A stretch of DNA of 64,000 bases from CADEED01 sp020442965 (GTDB lineage: Bacteria > Pseudomonadota > Gammaproteobacteria > Steroidobacterales > Steroidobacteraceae), in the NCBI GenBank assembly GCA_041395525.1, contig JAWLAH010000005.1, forward strand, positions 83,815-147,814. Direction: 5' to 3'. The notes under the pieces are model-generated. The model saw only the letters and a program-made list of their open reading frames with translations. It was not told the DNA's origin and did no database searches. Position 1 is the stretch's first letter; every line of letters starts with the position of its first letter. This document shows, piece after piece, positions 1-8,109 of the stretch. The position numbers and the translations under genes are program-made.

Positions 1-1
1 G

Positions 2-631
2 CTCTTTGCTGGGCGCAGCGGCAGCGGCGACCGAAGTGGTGATGGCGTGCAGCGGCTGCGCGCCGATTGCTCCACGGTCACCGCCATCGACGCTCCCGGC
101 GAACTCTATTTGCCGGTGAGCAGCAAACCGTCGCGCCCCGCAGTGAGTGCCAGTGCGCCCTTCTCAACACCTCAATCGCCTGAACTAACGATTCTGGCGC
201 GCATGCGGTCGACTACCGCCGACACCTTGCGTGAGCTGCGCGTACATCCAGTGGCGAAATTTCTGTGCGGCTTGCTGCTGCTGCTTGTCGTGCGTCGCTT
301 CGCGCGCCGCTGGACGACCTATATCGTCGACGAGCTGGGCCATAACCCCTGGCGCCGCTTCGATCTTGGCCTCGCCGTCGCCGGTTTGGTCGCACTGTTA
401 GCCGCGATACCACTACCTTGGCCGCGTACACAGGCATTGCTGGCGTTGGTGGCGGCGGTGACATTGTTCATACCGTTGTGGCGCTTGTTCGAGAATGCCG
501 ACGGGCGGCGAGCCAAAATCACAATCGGCCTGCCGTATGTTGCGGGGACCGCCATGGCAGCGCTCGGCGCCGGGACGGCACTGCTCGAAATTCTCACGCG
601 AGGCTGGCACTTTTTGACGGACTATCAATGA
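2..631 (+). CDS. Multi-pass membrane protein, 5' end outside window
   Basis: The frame is open from the first bases of the window, so the true start lies upstream; a GTG at 47 is the first internal candidate but nothing marks it as real. After a Pro/Ser-rich stretch there are about four hydrophobic segments, at roughly 257-300, 362-421, 430-488 and 526-597, so this is the membrane-embedded C-terminal part of a larger protein. The stop overlaps the start of the next gene in an ATGA at 628-631, which implies translational coupling with the lipoprotein downstream. I do not recognise the family. Confidence 0.6.
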   Translation, partial: LFAGRSGSGDRSGDGVQRLRADCSTVTAIDAPGELYLPVSSKPSRPAVSASAPFSTPQSPELTILARMRSTTADTLRELRVHPVAKFLCGLLLLLVVRRFARRWTTYIVDELGHNPWRRFDLGLAVAGLVALLAAIPLPWPRTQALLALVAAVTLFIPLWRLFENADGRRAKITIGLPYVAGTAMAALGAGTALLEILTRGWHFLTDYQ

Positions 632-1281
632 AGGGCACTATGTTGCAGAGCACTACACCAAAATCCGATCACGCACTGGTCCTTGCGATGCTTTGCGTCG
701 CCTTATCCGCCTGCTCACAACAGCTCACCGAGCGGAGCGTCAGCAAATTTATCGATGCGGCCGACCAGGATTTCCTGGACGGCAATGCGGCCGCGCTGTG
801 CGTCAAGCGCGGCAAGGATTTCTTGCTCACTGCGAGCAATTTCGATCTCACTCGCGACAAGATCGTCGCTGACCTCGCAGCAGCCGAGGCCGTCGCAGCA
901 GAACGGGAGGCTGCCGGCGAACGCGTCTCCGCGGAGATCCAGACCGTCACCCGGCAGAGCTTGTGTCTGGATAGCCTGTTAGATGCCCGTACTTACCGCA
1001 AGGCCACGTTACAGCGTGGCAAGCTCGACATTCGTATCGATCCAGATGGGCAGCGTGCAGTCGTACTCGCACACTACACCGTGCGACAGCCGGTCGTCGG
1101 GCAACGCGACAGCTCCCTTAGTATGAGGGACGTCGTCGAACATCAAATCGCTACCCGACAGACTGAGTCTGATGACGAATCCGTGCTCATTATAGATGGT
1201 GACGGCGACATCGTTTTTGCGTCGACCAAGGCGCAGAGCCGCTCCTTTTTGATACCGAGTCAGCGCGATGCGCGCTTGTGA
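628..1281 (+). CDS. Putative lipoprotein, unknown function
   Basis: A protein of 217 residues. The N-terminus has a basic stretch, a hydrophobic run and a lipobox (LSAC, Cys near residue 29), so it is predicted to be exported and lipid-anchored. The start at 628 overlaps the previous stop (ATGA); an ATG at 640 is an alternative. The mature part is mixed alpha/beta with a helical, Ala/Glu-rich stretch around residues 75-100 and no motif I recognise. It is the first of two consecutive lipoprotein genes, 12 bases apart, and probably belongs to the same transcript as the upstream membrane protein. Confidence 0.7.
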   Translation: MKGTMLQSTTPKSDHALVLAMLCVALSACSQQLTERSVSKFIDAADQDFLDGNAAALCVKRGKDFLLTASNFDLTRDKIVADLAAAEAVAAEREAAGERVSAEIQTVTRQSLCLDSLLDARTYRKATLQRGKLDIRIDPDGQRAVVLAHYTVRQPVVGQRDSSLSMRDVVEHQIATRQTESDDESVLIIDGDGDIVFASTKAQSRSFLIPSQRDARL

Positions 1282-1293
1282 TGAGACTACCAA

Positions 1294-1947
1294 ATGACCC
1301 AACCTAAGGTACTTACGTCGATTGCGACGCTCTTGCTGGCAGCGCTGCTGGGCGCGTGTGGTGCGGAGCCTGATCAGCTACGGCGCGTGCGCTCCTTCGA
1401 GGTGTCGAGCTGCAATTCTGAGCTGACTACGGACCCGTTGGACACCGAGGCCGCCATACAATTTCGGATGCAGCTGACCGAAAAATACTTTGTTCGTGAC
1501 CGAGACGTTCTGATCGTGGCGAATCACGAGACTGCTGCTGCAGCCAGTGGCGTGCGGCAATACCGCGGTCCGTTCTACACCTACCTGCATCCGCGCAAGT
1601 TGACCGATGAGGATCATGCCAGGCAGATCGACTGGGCCGGCATGGTATTCCTGCATGCGGAGGGCGTGCGCTCGCGGATCAACGGTAGCAATTTTGGCGA
1701 ATGGCAGCGCGTGCGCACCCGCAATTTCACCGATCAGACGCGCGCTTCCGACGGACTGACGCGCTGGGTCTGCCTCAAGAACGCCGAGATCGCCTGGGCG
1801 GAGGTGACGCACGAGCAAGGCATCTGGCGCGTCAAGCCACTGGCTATCAGCGTGTACGAGACCGTGGACGAGTTGCAGCGACTGTTGCCACTGCCAACGC
1901 CGCGGCAGATTTCGGGCAACGAGCCGGTTAGCCCGAAAATCCCCTAG
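1294..1947 (+). CDS. Putative lipoprotein, unknown function
   Basis: 217 residues with a lipoprotein leader (hydrophobic run ending LGAC, Cys22). The mature region contains an acidic/aromatic segment near residues 85-120 and several Trp residues, but no recognisable domain. It ends the operon that enters from the left; the next gene has its own operator-like promoter region. The size matches the preceding lipoprotein, but I see no clear sequence similarity between the two. Confidence 0.7.
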   Translation: MTQPKVLTSIATLLLAALLGACGAEPDQLRRVRSFEVSSCNSELTTDPLDTEAAIQFRMQLTEKYFVRDRDVLIVANHETAAAASGVRQYRGPFYTYLHPRKLTDEDHARQIDWAGMVFLHAEGVRSRINGSNFGEWQRVRTRNFTDQTRASDGLTRWVCLKNAEIAWAEVTHEQGIWRVKPLAISVYETVDELQRLLPLPTPRQISGNEPVSPKIP

Positions 1948-1998
1948 CTACGCGTAGCCGCTGCGATGCGCGACTAATTCTGCGCACTGTGCTTGCAT

Positions 1999-2037
1999 AC
2001 CTTGTAGAAAGCTGCTACCTTTACACTACAAGGTAGC
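1999..2037. promoter_or_regulatory. Nested inverted repeats upstream of padR, probable operator
   Basis: Two overlapping inverted repeats lie 16-54 bases before the padR start: ACCTTGTAG (1999-2007) with CTACAAGGT (2026-2034), and GCTACCTT (2014-2021) with AAGGTAGC (2030-2037). A weak -35-like TTGCAT sits at 1993-1998. PadR regulators commonly repress their own promoter through dyad operators, so autoregulation of the padR-pspC pair is the natural reading. The arms do not closely match the classic PadR ATGT/ACAT pattern. Confidence 0.55.
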
Positions 2038-2052
2038 TTTTCAAGACTGAGT

Positions 2053-2376
2053 ATGAGCATACGGGAAAAATTTCTGCCCATCCGCAAAGGCCTGCTGGAG
2101 TTCGTACTCCTTAATGTAGTAGCCGGCGAGAAACTGTATGTGGCGGAAATGCTGCAGCGACTGGCGGACACGGACTTCGCCACGCAGGAAGGCACGCTCT
2201 ACCCGCTCTTGAGCCGGATGCGTCGCGAGAAGCTGGTCGACTACGAGTGGCAAGAATCGGAATCCGGTCCGCCGCGCAAGTACTACAAGTTGACGGTGAC
2301 AGGTCAGCGGACCCTGCAGGAGTTGCAGGACTACTGGCAACAGATCAATACCACGATAACTGAACTGGGGAGCTAA
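2053..2376 (+). CDS. PadR family transcriptional regulator
   Basis: A 107-residue winged-helix protein of the short PadR type. The N-terminal helix (KGLLEFVLL), the region around YVAEMLQRL and the signature GTLYPLLSRMRREKLVDYEW followed by a wing with PPRKYYKLT are all present, and the C-terminal helix for dimerisation ends the protein. The next gene starts 2 bases after its stop and encodes a membrane protein, an arrangement typical of PadR regulators paired with HAAS/PspC-like membrane sensors. Dyad repeats just upstream probably form its operator. Confidence 0.9.
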   Translation: MSIREKFLPIRKGLLEFVLLNVVAGEKLYVAEMLQRLADTDFATQEGTLYPLLSRMRREKLVDYEWQESESGPPRKYYKLTVTGQRTLQELQDYWQQINTTITELGS

Positions 2377-2378
2377 GC

Positions 2379-3458
2379 ATGCTCAAAGTTGTTACAGCCA
2401 ATCTCAACGGCAATGCCTATCAGGTCGACGAAGTCGGCTTCGAGGCGCTGCACGCCTACCTGGAAGCCGCACGTGCGAACCTGTCGCATAACCCCGATTG
2501 CGCCGAGATCCTGACGGATCTCGAGCAAGCCATCGGTGACAAGTGCGACACGTTCCTCGGTCAGCACAAGAACGTGGTGTCTGCCCATGAGATGGCTCAG
2601 ATTCTGAAAGAGATGGGCCCCGTGGAAAGTGCTCCCGATCCCGTCGCTCGCGATGGCGGTGAGAGCGCCGATTCGGCCGCTGCAGCCCCAAGCGCACAGC
2701 AGACGCCACCCGCCCCGATCCGACGACTGTTCCGGTTGCCAGACAAAGGCATGCTGGGCGGCGTGTGCGCCGGCTTTGCGGCGTACTTCAACGTGGACGT
2801 GGTCTGGGTGCGACTGCTGTTTGTACTGCTCACCTTCCTGACCGGTGTCTGGTTCTTCGCGTGGCTCGTCATGCTGTTCGTGATGCCACGCGCGCAAACG
2901 CCAGAAGATGTGGCACTGGCGCACGGTGCGCCGTTCAATGCACAGGATGTCATCAACCGCGCAAAAAAAAAGTATGACGAATACAGCGTCGCCGCAGCCA
3001 ACGCCTGGCACCATCGGCGAGTCCGGCACGAGCGCGCAGTAAAAAGGCCGCGCGGCCAGGTAAGCTATGGTGCGCAGGTCCTGGCTGGCATCAGTTTGCC
3101 AGTCTTGTCCACCCTGTCGGCCGCCCTCCTCGTCCTCTTTGTCGCGCTGCTCCTGTTACTAACAAGTAGCAGCTCTGTGATCGGCTGGATTCCTGGGACC
3201 TGGGTGCCGCTGTGGCTCGCTCTCGCACTGCTGGTCGTGGCGTATCTCGTCGTTGCGGCACCGATAGGTATCGTGCGGCGCGCCTCCCGCCGCTACGCCA
3301 ATGGCGGCAGCCAGTTCGGCTGGCCGAGCGCGCTCGACGCGCTCTTGTGGCTCGCGCTGGTCGGCGTATTCAGCTGGGCCGTATATCAGTTCATACCGGG
3401 TGTCAGTGACGCCGTGGCAGATCTGTTCGGCGGAGCGACGCACACGTGGTTTGTCTGA
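2379..3458 (+). CDS. PspC-domain membrane protein, PadR-associated
   Basis: 359 residues. The N-terminal ~90 residues form a soluble helical module like those found in membrane proteins paired with PadR regulators (HAAS-like; inferred). A PspC domain follows (about residues 114-172: RLFRLPDKGMLGGVCAGFA, then a long hydrophobic segment). The C-terminal half has three more transmembrane segments near residues 232-262, 275-299 and 317-340. PspC proteins act in envelope-stress signalling. It starts 2 bases after padR with a GGGGAG ribosome site inside the padR end. A run of nine A at 2963-2971 lies just after the PspC domain; a -1 slip there meets a stop at once (see findings). It converges with the CHAT gene. 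Confidence 0.85.
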   Translation: MLKVVTANLNGNAYQVDEVGFEALHAYLEAARANLSHNPDCAEILTDLEQAIGDKCDTFLGQHKNVVSAHEMAQILKEMGPVESAPDPVARDGGESADSAAAAPSAQQTPPAPIRRLFRLPDKGMLGGVCAGFAAYFNVDVVWVRLLFVLLTFLTGVWFFAWLVMLFVMPRAQTPEDVALAHGAPFNAQDVINRAKKKYDEYSVAAANAWHHRRVRHERAVKRPRGQVSYGAQVLAGISLPVLSTLSAALLVLFVALLLLLTSSSSVIGWIPGTWVPLWLALALLVVAYLVVAAPIGIVRRASRRYANGGSQFGWPSALDALLWLALVGVFSWAVYQFIPGVSDAVADLFGGATHTWFV

Positions 3459-3467
3459 TCGGGCAAT

Positions 3468-6400
3468 TCAACGCCGACTGCCCGACACGATGAACCCGGC
3501 CCAGTAGTAGGGGTGCGAATAGTCATGCGATGGAGCCGCGCTGCCGTCGAGTAACGAGCGCTGCGCGGCCTGAAGCGCGACAGCGACATCATCAGCCTTG
3601 CTGGCGAAGTCCGTATACATACTGCGCATCAGTAGCGCGGTGCTTTCGTCTTCGACACGCCAGAGGCTGGCGATCACGCGCTGCGCACCTTTGCGTAGCA
3701 CGATCGCGTTGAGCCCCTCGACTTCCCGGCCATCGTCGAGTACCGCGCCGCCCATACCGGTTTGACAGCCCGACAGCGTGGCGAGGCCGATGCCGGTAAA
3801 GTCGAGCGCGTTGATATGATCGAGCGTCAAGTGACTGCCGTCCCCCAATACCAGGTACGACCGCATTGCATTGCCGGGACGCAGGCTGAAATGCGTCCCG
3901 ATGTGCAGCACGGAGAAGTGTGCCGGCGAGCTCAGCAGATCGACCAGGCGCTGTTCCGTGAAGGCGGCGTCGGCGTACCCTTCTCCGGCGAGTGCGCCGT
4001 TGCCCGTGGCAGTTGTCGCGCACGCGGCGCTGCGTGCCGATAGCCCCGCGATCGGGCCACGGATCACCGAGCAAAGTTCATCGGCCACGGCCGGCAGCGC
4101 CTGGTAGCCGGCAATTGCCCGCGTCAGTCCCAGGCCGCGCACTGTTGGGGGCGACCGCACACTCGACTCGGTGTTGCGTTGTCGGTCGACGCTGTACAGT
4201 TCCAGCGCATACTTTTCCACCAGATAGTGTTCGCCGTCGCTGAGCGCTGCAAAGGGCAGATAGCGCAATGCGTCGTCCGGCCAGAGCACGAGCAATTTGG
4301 CGCCGGCTCGACGGGCCGCCACATCGAGCGGGCGTACGAACTCGTCATACAGTCGACGCGACATGACGGAAACATCCCGCCGAGCAGCGATCGCATCCAG
4401 ATAGAGCCCGATGTCTTGCCGCAGCGCTGCCAGGTCGATCGTCGATTCGTGTACCGACTGGCCTTGGCTGGTCGCGATGATAATCTTCAGTTGCGATTTC
4501 GTTAGTAGGTACACACCCAGAGCGGCGTCCGGGCCATAGCGTCGCAAATCGCGCGACAGCCGTTCTGCGCTCACCAGTCTGGCTGTCGCAGTCCGCGGGT
4601 AAGCCTGCGATTGATCGCGGACGAACTCGCGTATTCGCAGTGCGCGCCCCGATTGGGCGTCCGCCTGGCCAATCAACAGCTGACCATAGTTGCGGCGCTC
4701 CGCCGGCGTCAGTCGGTCGGATTCCGCGAGCCGTGCGAAGCGGTCAAGCTCGCTGCCAACCGTTGCATCAGCTCGCAGCACGTTGGTATAGGTTGACCAC
4801 AAGTCATGTTCGGCCGGAGTGAGCAGTACATTGCTCGCGCCGGTCCCATCATTCGCGTCGCGTAGTGCGAAATCGTACAGCTCCTCGGCCTTGAGCAGAT
4901 CGAGGACCTGCAAAGCCTCGTCAATGCGGCCCGCTTGCATCAGCCAATCCGACACGGTGCGATAGGTAGCCACCTTGTCTAACAGGAAGCTCTGTTCCAG
5001 ACGGCTTTCCTCGCCACGAAACCAGGTCCGCAGCTGCTCGATCTGCAGGAGAGACTGCTTGCCAAACAGAATGGCGAGCGATCTCTCACCGCGCTGGTTC
5101 AAGAGCTGCGCCATCCGGAATTGCGCTTGCCAGGTGGGCGCCGGCGTGCCGAGCGATTCCGCGGCGGCCAGTGCGCGAACCGCCAGGTCGTAGGCACCCG
5201 CGCTGTCCTGATTGAGCTCGGCGCGTCGGCTCGCATTTTCGTAGACGGCATAGCGCAAGCCAGGATCAGCCGTTCGCATGGCGCGCAGCATGCGATCCGC
5301 TTCGTCGCAGCCAGGTGTCCTGTGCGGGCGCGCACGCAATTCCACCGCGCATAGTTCATTTGCGACCCTGAGCAGCGTTGGATGACCTGCCGGGAGTCGC
5401 GATGCAAACAAGTCGTGCGCCTGGCCGAGCAGCTCCTGCGCGCTGGCGTCATCGTCGTCGGGGATTGCGCGGGCACGCGCCAGCAGCGTCGCCGCACGTT
5501 CCATCGACAAGGTCGCGTCATCGCCAGCTATCGTGAGAGCCATGGCGAAGCTTGCATCCGCCTGCGCGCGCTCGCCGACCGCCGCATAGGCATTTCCCAA
5601 CCCGCGATAGTGCTGCACCAATATCTGCTTCTGCACGTCGTCGCGATGGGTCATGACGATCGAGTCGGCGCGCTGATAGTAAGTCAGCGCCGGTGGCAGT
5701 TCCCCAAGCGCCAGATGTACACCGGCCAGGGTGTCTAGTACCTTCACCAGCGTCGGGGCTTCGGGCCCAAGCTCCGTCTCGGCGACTTCGAGCGCACTGG
5801 TCGCAAACGGCAGGGCCTCCCGTGGCTTGCCGCGCGAATTCAGCAGGTTCGTTAGTTGCGTCAGTGCAGCGAGATGATGACGTTGCAATGGGCCATTGTT
5901 CGACTCAGCGATCTCGACCGCACGGCGCAACGTCGCTTCCGCACGGTCGAACTCGTCCAATTGCTCCAGCGCACGACCGAGCAGCACGTGCGCTGGAACA
6001 AGCTGCGCCGGACCGTAAGGCAGCTGCTGCTCGATCTCGAGCAGCCGTTCGGCATGCGCACGCGCCTCACCATATTTCTCCTCGAGCATCGAAATGTTGG
6101 CAAGTGCATTCTCAATCGCGGCGGCCGCTTCGCTCGCAGTCTCGCGATTCTCACTGAGTATGGTTTGCGCTCGTTCGAGTGACGCGCGAGCAGCCGCGAA
6201 ATCGCGTTGGCTAAGCTCAACCTGTGACAGACCTACCAACACCTTCTGCAGCTCAATCTGCTTCTCTCCGGGCACTACCTCACGAATACCAAGAGCCGCC
6301 GCCCATTCGGCACGCGATTCGGCCAGCCGGCCCTGGCGAAAGAACATCCATCCGCCAGCGACGTGCAACTCCGCGATCTCGGGGGCGTCCGGCCCTAACT

Positions 6401-6755
6401 TCTTGATCAGTATCGGCTGTGCGAACTCGAGCAATGCACGCGCCTCCGCGAACTTGTCGAAATACGCGATCAGCGGCGTGGCCAGGTTTTGTGCCCACTG
6501 GGCGAGTTCGAGCGAATCGCCGCCGTACTCGGCTGCGACCCGCGGGATGGTGACGCACAGGATGCGTACCGCCTCGGCAGGATCCGTCTCGCCGATCGAC
6601 TCCACCCGCTGGCGCAGCTCGGCGATCGTGGCAGGCTTGCCAGCGAGCGGCGCTTGATCACGGCAGGTCGCGGGCAACTCGAGCGCGGCGGAAGTGCCGC
6701 ACGCAACCAACGATGCGATAGCGACCAACACCACACAAGCACGCCGCACGATCAT
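3468..6755 (-). CDS. TPR-CHAT lipoprotein, caspase-like protease candidate
   Basis: 1095 residues. A leader with a lipobox (LVAC, Cys19) predicts export and lipid anchoring. Residues ~25-700 are helical TPR-type repeats, and the C-terminal ~350 residues are a CHAT domain, the caspase-like peptidase fold. The two expected catalytic residues are visible: His in LHIGTHFSL (about residue 955) and Cys in LATLSGCQTG (about 997), followed by the usual IASLWRV segment. Its start overlaps the stop of the anti-sigma-like gene (ATGA at 6752-6755), so sigma factor, anti-sigma and CHAT protein form one coupled operon. A protease acting on the periplasmic part of the anti-sigma protein is an attractive but untested role. 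There are no cas genes nearby. Confidence 0.85.
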   Translation of the reverse strand: MIVRRACVVLVAIASLVACGTSAALELPATCRDQAPLAGKPATIAELRQRVESIGETDPAEAVRILCVTIPRVAAEYGGDSLELAQWAQNLATPLIAYFDKFAEARALLEFAQPILIKKLGPDAPEIAELHVAGGWMFFRQGRLAESRAEWAAALGIREVVPGEKQIELQKVLVGLSQVELSQRDFAAARASLERAQTILSENRETASEAAAAIENALANISMLEEKYGEARAHAERLLEIEQQLPYGPAQLVPAHVLLGRALEQLDEFDRAEATLRRAVEIAESNNGPLQRHHLAALTQLTNLLNSRGKPREALPFATSALEVAETELGPEAPTLVKVLDTLAGVHLALGELPPALTYYQRADSIVMTHRDDVQKQILVQHYRGLGNAYAAVGERAQADASFAMALTIAGDDATLSMERAATLLARARAIPDDDDASAQELLGQAHDLFASRLPAGHPTLLRVANELCAVELRARPHRTPGCDEADRMLRAMRTADPGLRYAVYENASRRAELNQDSAGAYDLAVRALAAAESLGTPAPTWQAQFRMAQLLNQRGERSLAILFGKQSLLQIEQLRTWFRGEESRLEQSFLLDKVATYRTVSDWLMQAGRIDEALQVLDLLKAEELYDFALRDANDGTGASNVLLTPAEHDLWSTYTNVLRADATVGSELDRFARLAESDRLTPAERRNYGQLLIGQADAQSGRALRIREFVRDQSQAYPRTATARLVSAERLSRDLRRYGPDAALGVYLLTKSQLKIIIATSQGQSVHESTIDLAALRQDIGLYLDAIAARRDVSVMSRRLYDEFVRPLDVAARRAGAKLLVLWPDDALRYLPFAALSDGEHYLVEKYALELYSVDRQRNTESSVRSPPTVRGLGLTRAIAGYQALPAVADELCSVIRGPIAGLSARSAACATTATGNGALAGEGYADAAFTEQRLVDLLSSPAHFSVLHIGTHFSLRPGNAMRSYLVLGDGSHLTLDHINALDFTGIGLATLSGCQTGMGGAVLDDGREVEGLNAIVLRKGAQRVIASLWRVEDESTALLMRSMYTDFASKADDVAVALQAAQRSLLDGSAAPSHDYSHPYYWAGFIVSGSRR

Positions 6756-7333
6756 TTCGCCGCCGAAGCCTCGATTTCGATTCGCAAGATGGAATCCTTT
6801 GGTACCGGAATGCGGTGCTTCTCCAGCACCGCACGCACAATCTCCGACAGCGGCTGCGGCAGTTCCGCATCGATCCCCTGCCGACCAAACGCCTCGTAAC
6901 CCGCGGCGGTGACACCCGCCTCACGCAGTTCCACTAATAACTGCTGCTTGAGTGCCAGAGGGTCGGCAGCGCGCAACCTGACGATATCCTCACCCGCGGA
7001 CCGTACCACGGATGGCGATTCAACTGGCGCGCGCAACCGCCATGGAACAGTGATCGCGAGCGCAACGATACCGGCCGCAGCGGCACCCCACCAGAGTCGG
7101 GTTGCGCGGCGCTCCTGCGGGACCACGCCCGCCTCGCGTGCACGAGCGAGCAAGGCGCGTACGCGTTGTTCGCGGTCGGACGTCAAGCTTGGCTCCACGT
7201 CCGCAGGACCCACAGTTTGCTGCGCGAGCACCGCTGCTCGCAGCGCGCGCGCTTCGCGGGTGACTGGCGAATCGTCCGCCGCAGCACGCCCCGCCAGCAC
7301 ATCAAGCCATTTGTCATCGACTGAATCGGTCAT
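6752..7333 (-). CDS. Single-pass anti-sigma factor-like protein
   Basis: 193 residues from the ATG at 7333; a longer in-frame reading to 7393 would overlap the sigma gene and has no support. Residues 1-77 are hydrophilic and helical (cytoplasmic), one transmembrane helix spans about 78-98 (WWGAAAAGIVALAITVPW), and residues 99-193 would face the periplasm. This topology and its place directly after an ECF sigma gene (7 bases apart) fit an anti-sigma factor. No zinc-finger HxxxCxxC motif is visible, so it is not the classic ZAS type. It overlaps the CHAT gene by 4 bases. Confidence 0.7.
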   Translation of the reverse strand: MTDSVDDKWLDVLAGRAAADDSPVTREARALRAAVLAQQTVGPADVEPSLTSDREQRVRALLARAREAGVVPQERRATRLWWGAAAAGIVALAITVPWRLRAPVESPSVVRSAGEDIVRLRAADPLALKQQLLVELREAGVTAAGYEAFGRQGIDAELPQPLSEIVRAVLEKHRIPVPKDSILRIEIEASAAK

Positions 7334-7340
7334 GATTGCG

Positions 7341-7925
7341 TTACGCTTCTCCGAACACGAGTTCGTACCACTCGGCAAGATAGCTGCGGGCACGCTTGCG
7401 GCATTGTGAGATGAACTCCCGGGTCGCCCCTGGCGAGCGGTCGAGCAACCGCGAAATCTCCTCGTTAGTCAGCCCGTCCTGTGTGATCCAGGAAATAACC
7501 GCCGCGTGAGTCGGTGATTCCGCTTCGAAGCGTGTCCAGCAGCGCTGAAAGCACTCCGCGTGTTCCCGCGTGCGCGCTTCTGACAGCGGACCCGCGGCCG
7601 CCTGACTCGACAACTCGTCGATGCGGCGTTCTGCCTCGACACTCACGGCCTCATCCTCGAGCGACAGCTCACGACCGCGCCGTCGCAATCGATCGAGCAT
7701 GTCGTTGCGCAGGATCGCGCGGATCCACGGTAACAACTCAGACTGGGCCTGGAAGGTACTGCAACGTCGCCATACCTTGATGAAAGTCTCTTGCACGGCA
7801 TCGCGCGCGGCTGCGGCATCGCGCAACGTGCGCACACCCTCACGAAACAGAACATCGAAGTAGGCCGCGTCGAGCGCACGCAGCGCCTGCTCGATCGCGC
7901 GGCCGCCTTCGCGGCACGCCTGCAT
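7341..7925 (-). CDS. ECF-type RNA polymerase sigma factor
   Basis: 194 residues from the ATG at 7925; a TTG 48 bases upstream would add 16 residues but starts outside the conserved region. Region 2 is clear: RDAVQETFIKVWRR followed by ELLPWIRAILRNDMLDRLRRR, the core-binding and -10 recognition helices. The C-terminal region 4 helix-turn-helix reads GLTNEEISRLLDRSPGATREFISQCRKRAR. It heads the sigma/anti-sigma/CHAT operon. A weak ECF-like promoter (GAACT at 8054-8058, CGTA at 8073-8076) faces the opposite operon at 8110, which it might control. Confidence 0.85.
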   Translation of the reverse strand: MQACREGGRAIEQALRALDAAYFDVLFREGVRTLRDAAAARDAVQETFIKVWRRCSTFQAQSELLPWIRAILRNDMLDRLRRRGRELSLEDEAVSVEAERRIDELSSQAAAGPLSEARTREHAECFQRCWTRFEAESPTHAAVISWITQDGLTNEEISRLLDRSPGATREFISQCRKRARSYLAEWYELVFGEA

Positions 7926-8109
7926 GAAAGCCAACTTGTCCAAAGCCGCTCCAGACCGATGCACTGGCGTCAATCATATTCTCAGCCGGGAGCGACAACA
8001 TACCCCTATAGACGGGACTCGCAATGATCCGTCAGGAGCAGCCTGACATTTTCGAACTGCGTGCGTCTCTGTCGTACGAACACCAATCGAACAAGGGGAC
8101 TCAGCAGTC

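Noticed and set aside
2373..3029. Minus-strand reading of about 218 codons opposite the PspC gene
   Set aside because: It has no recognisable content and overlaps a strongly supported gene.
3468..6755. TPR-CHAT protein as a type III-E CRISPR (Csx29-like) component
   Set aside because: No cas gene, repeat array or Csx30-like gene is present, and the protein has a lipoprotein leader, so it is unlikely to act with a cytoplasmic RNA-guided complex.
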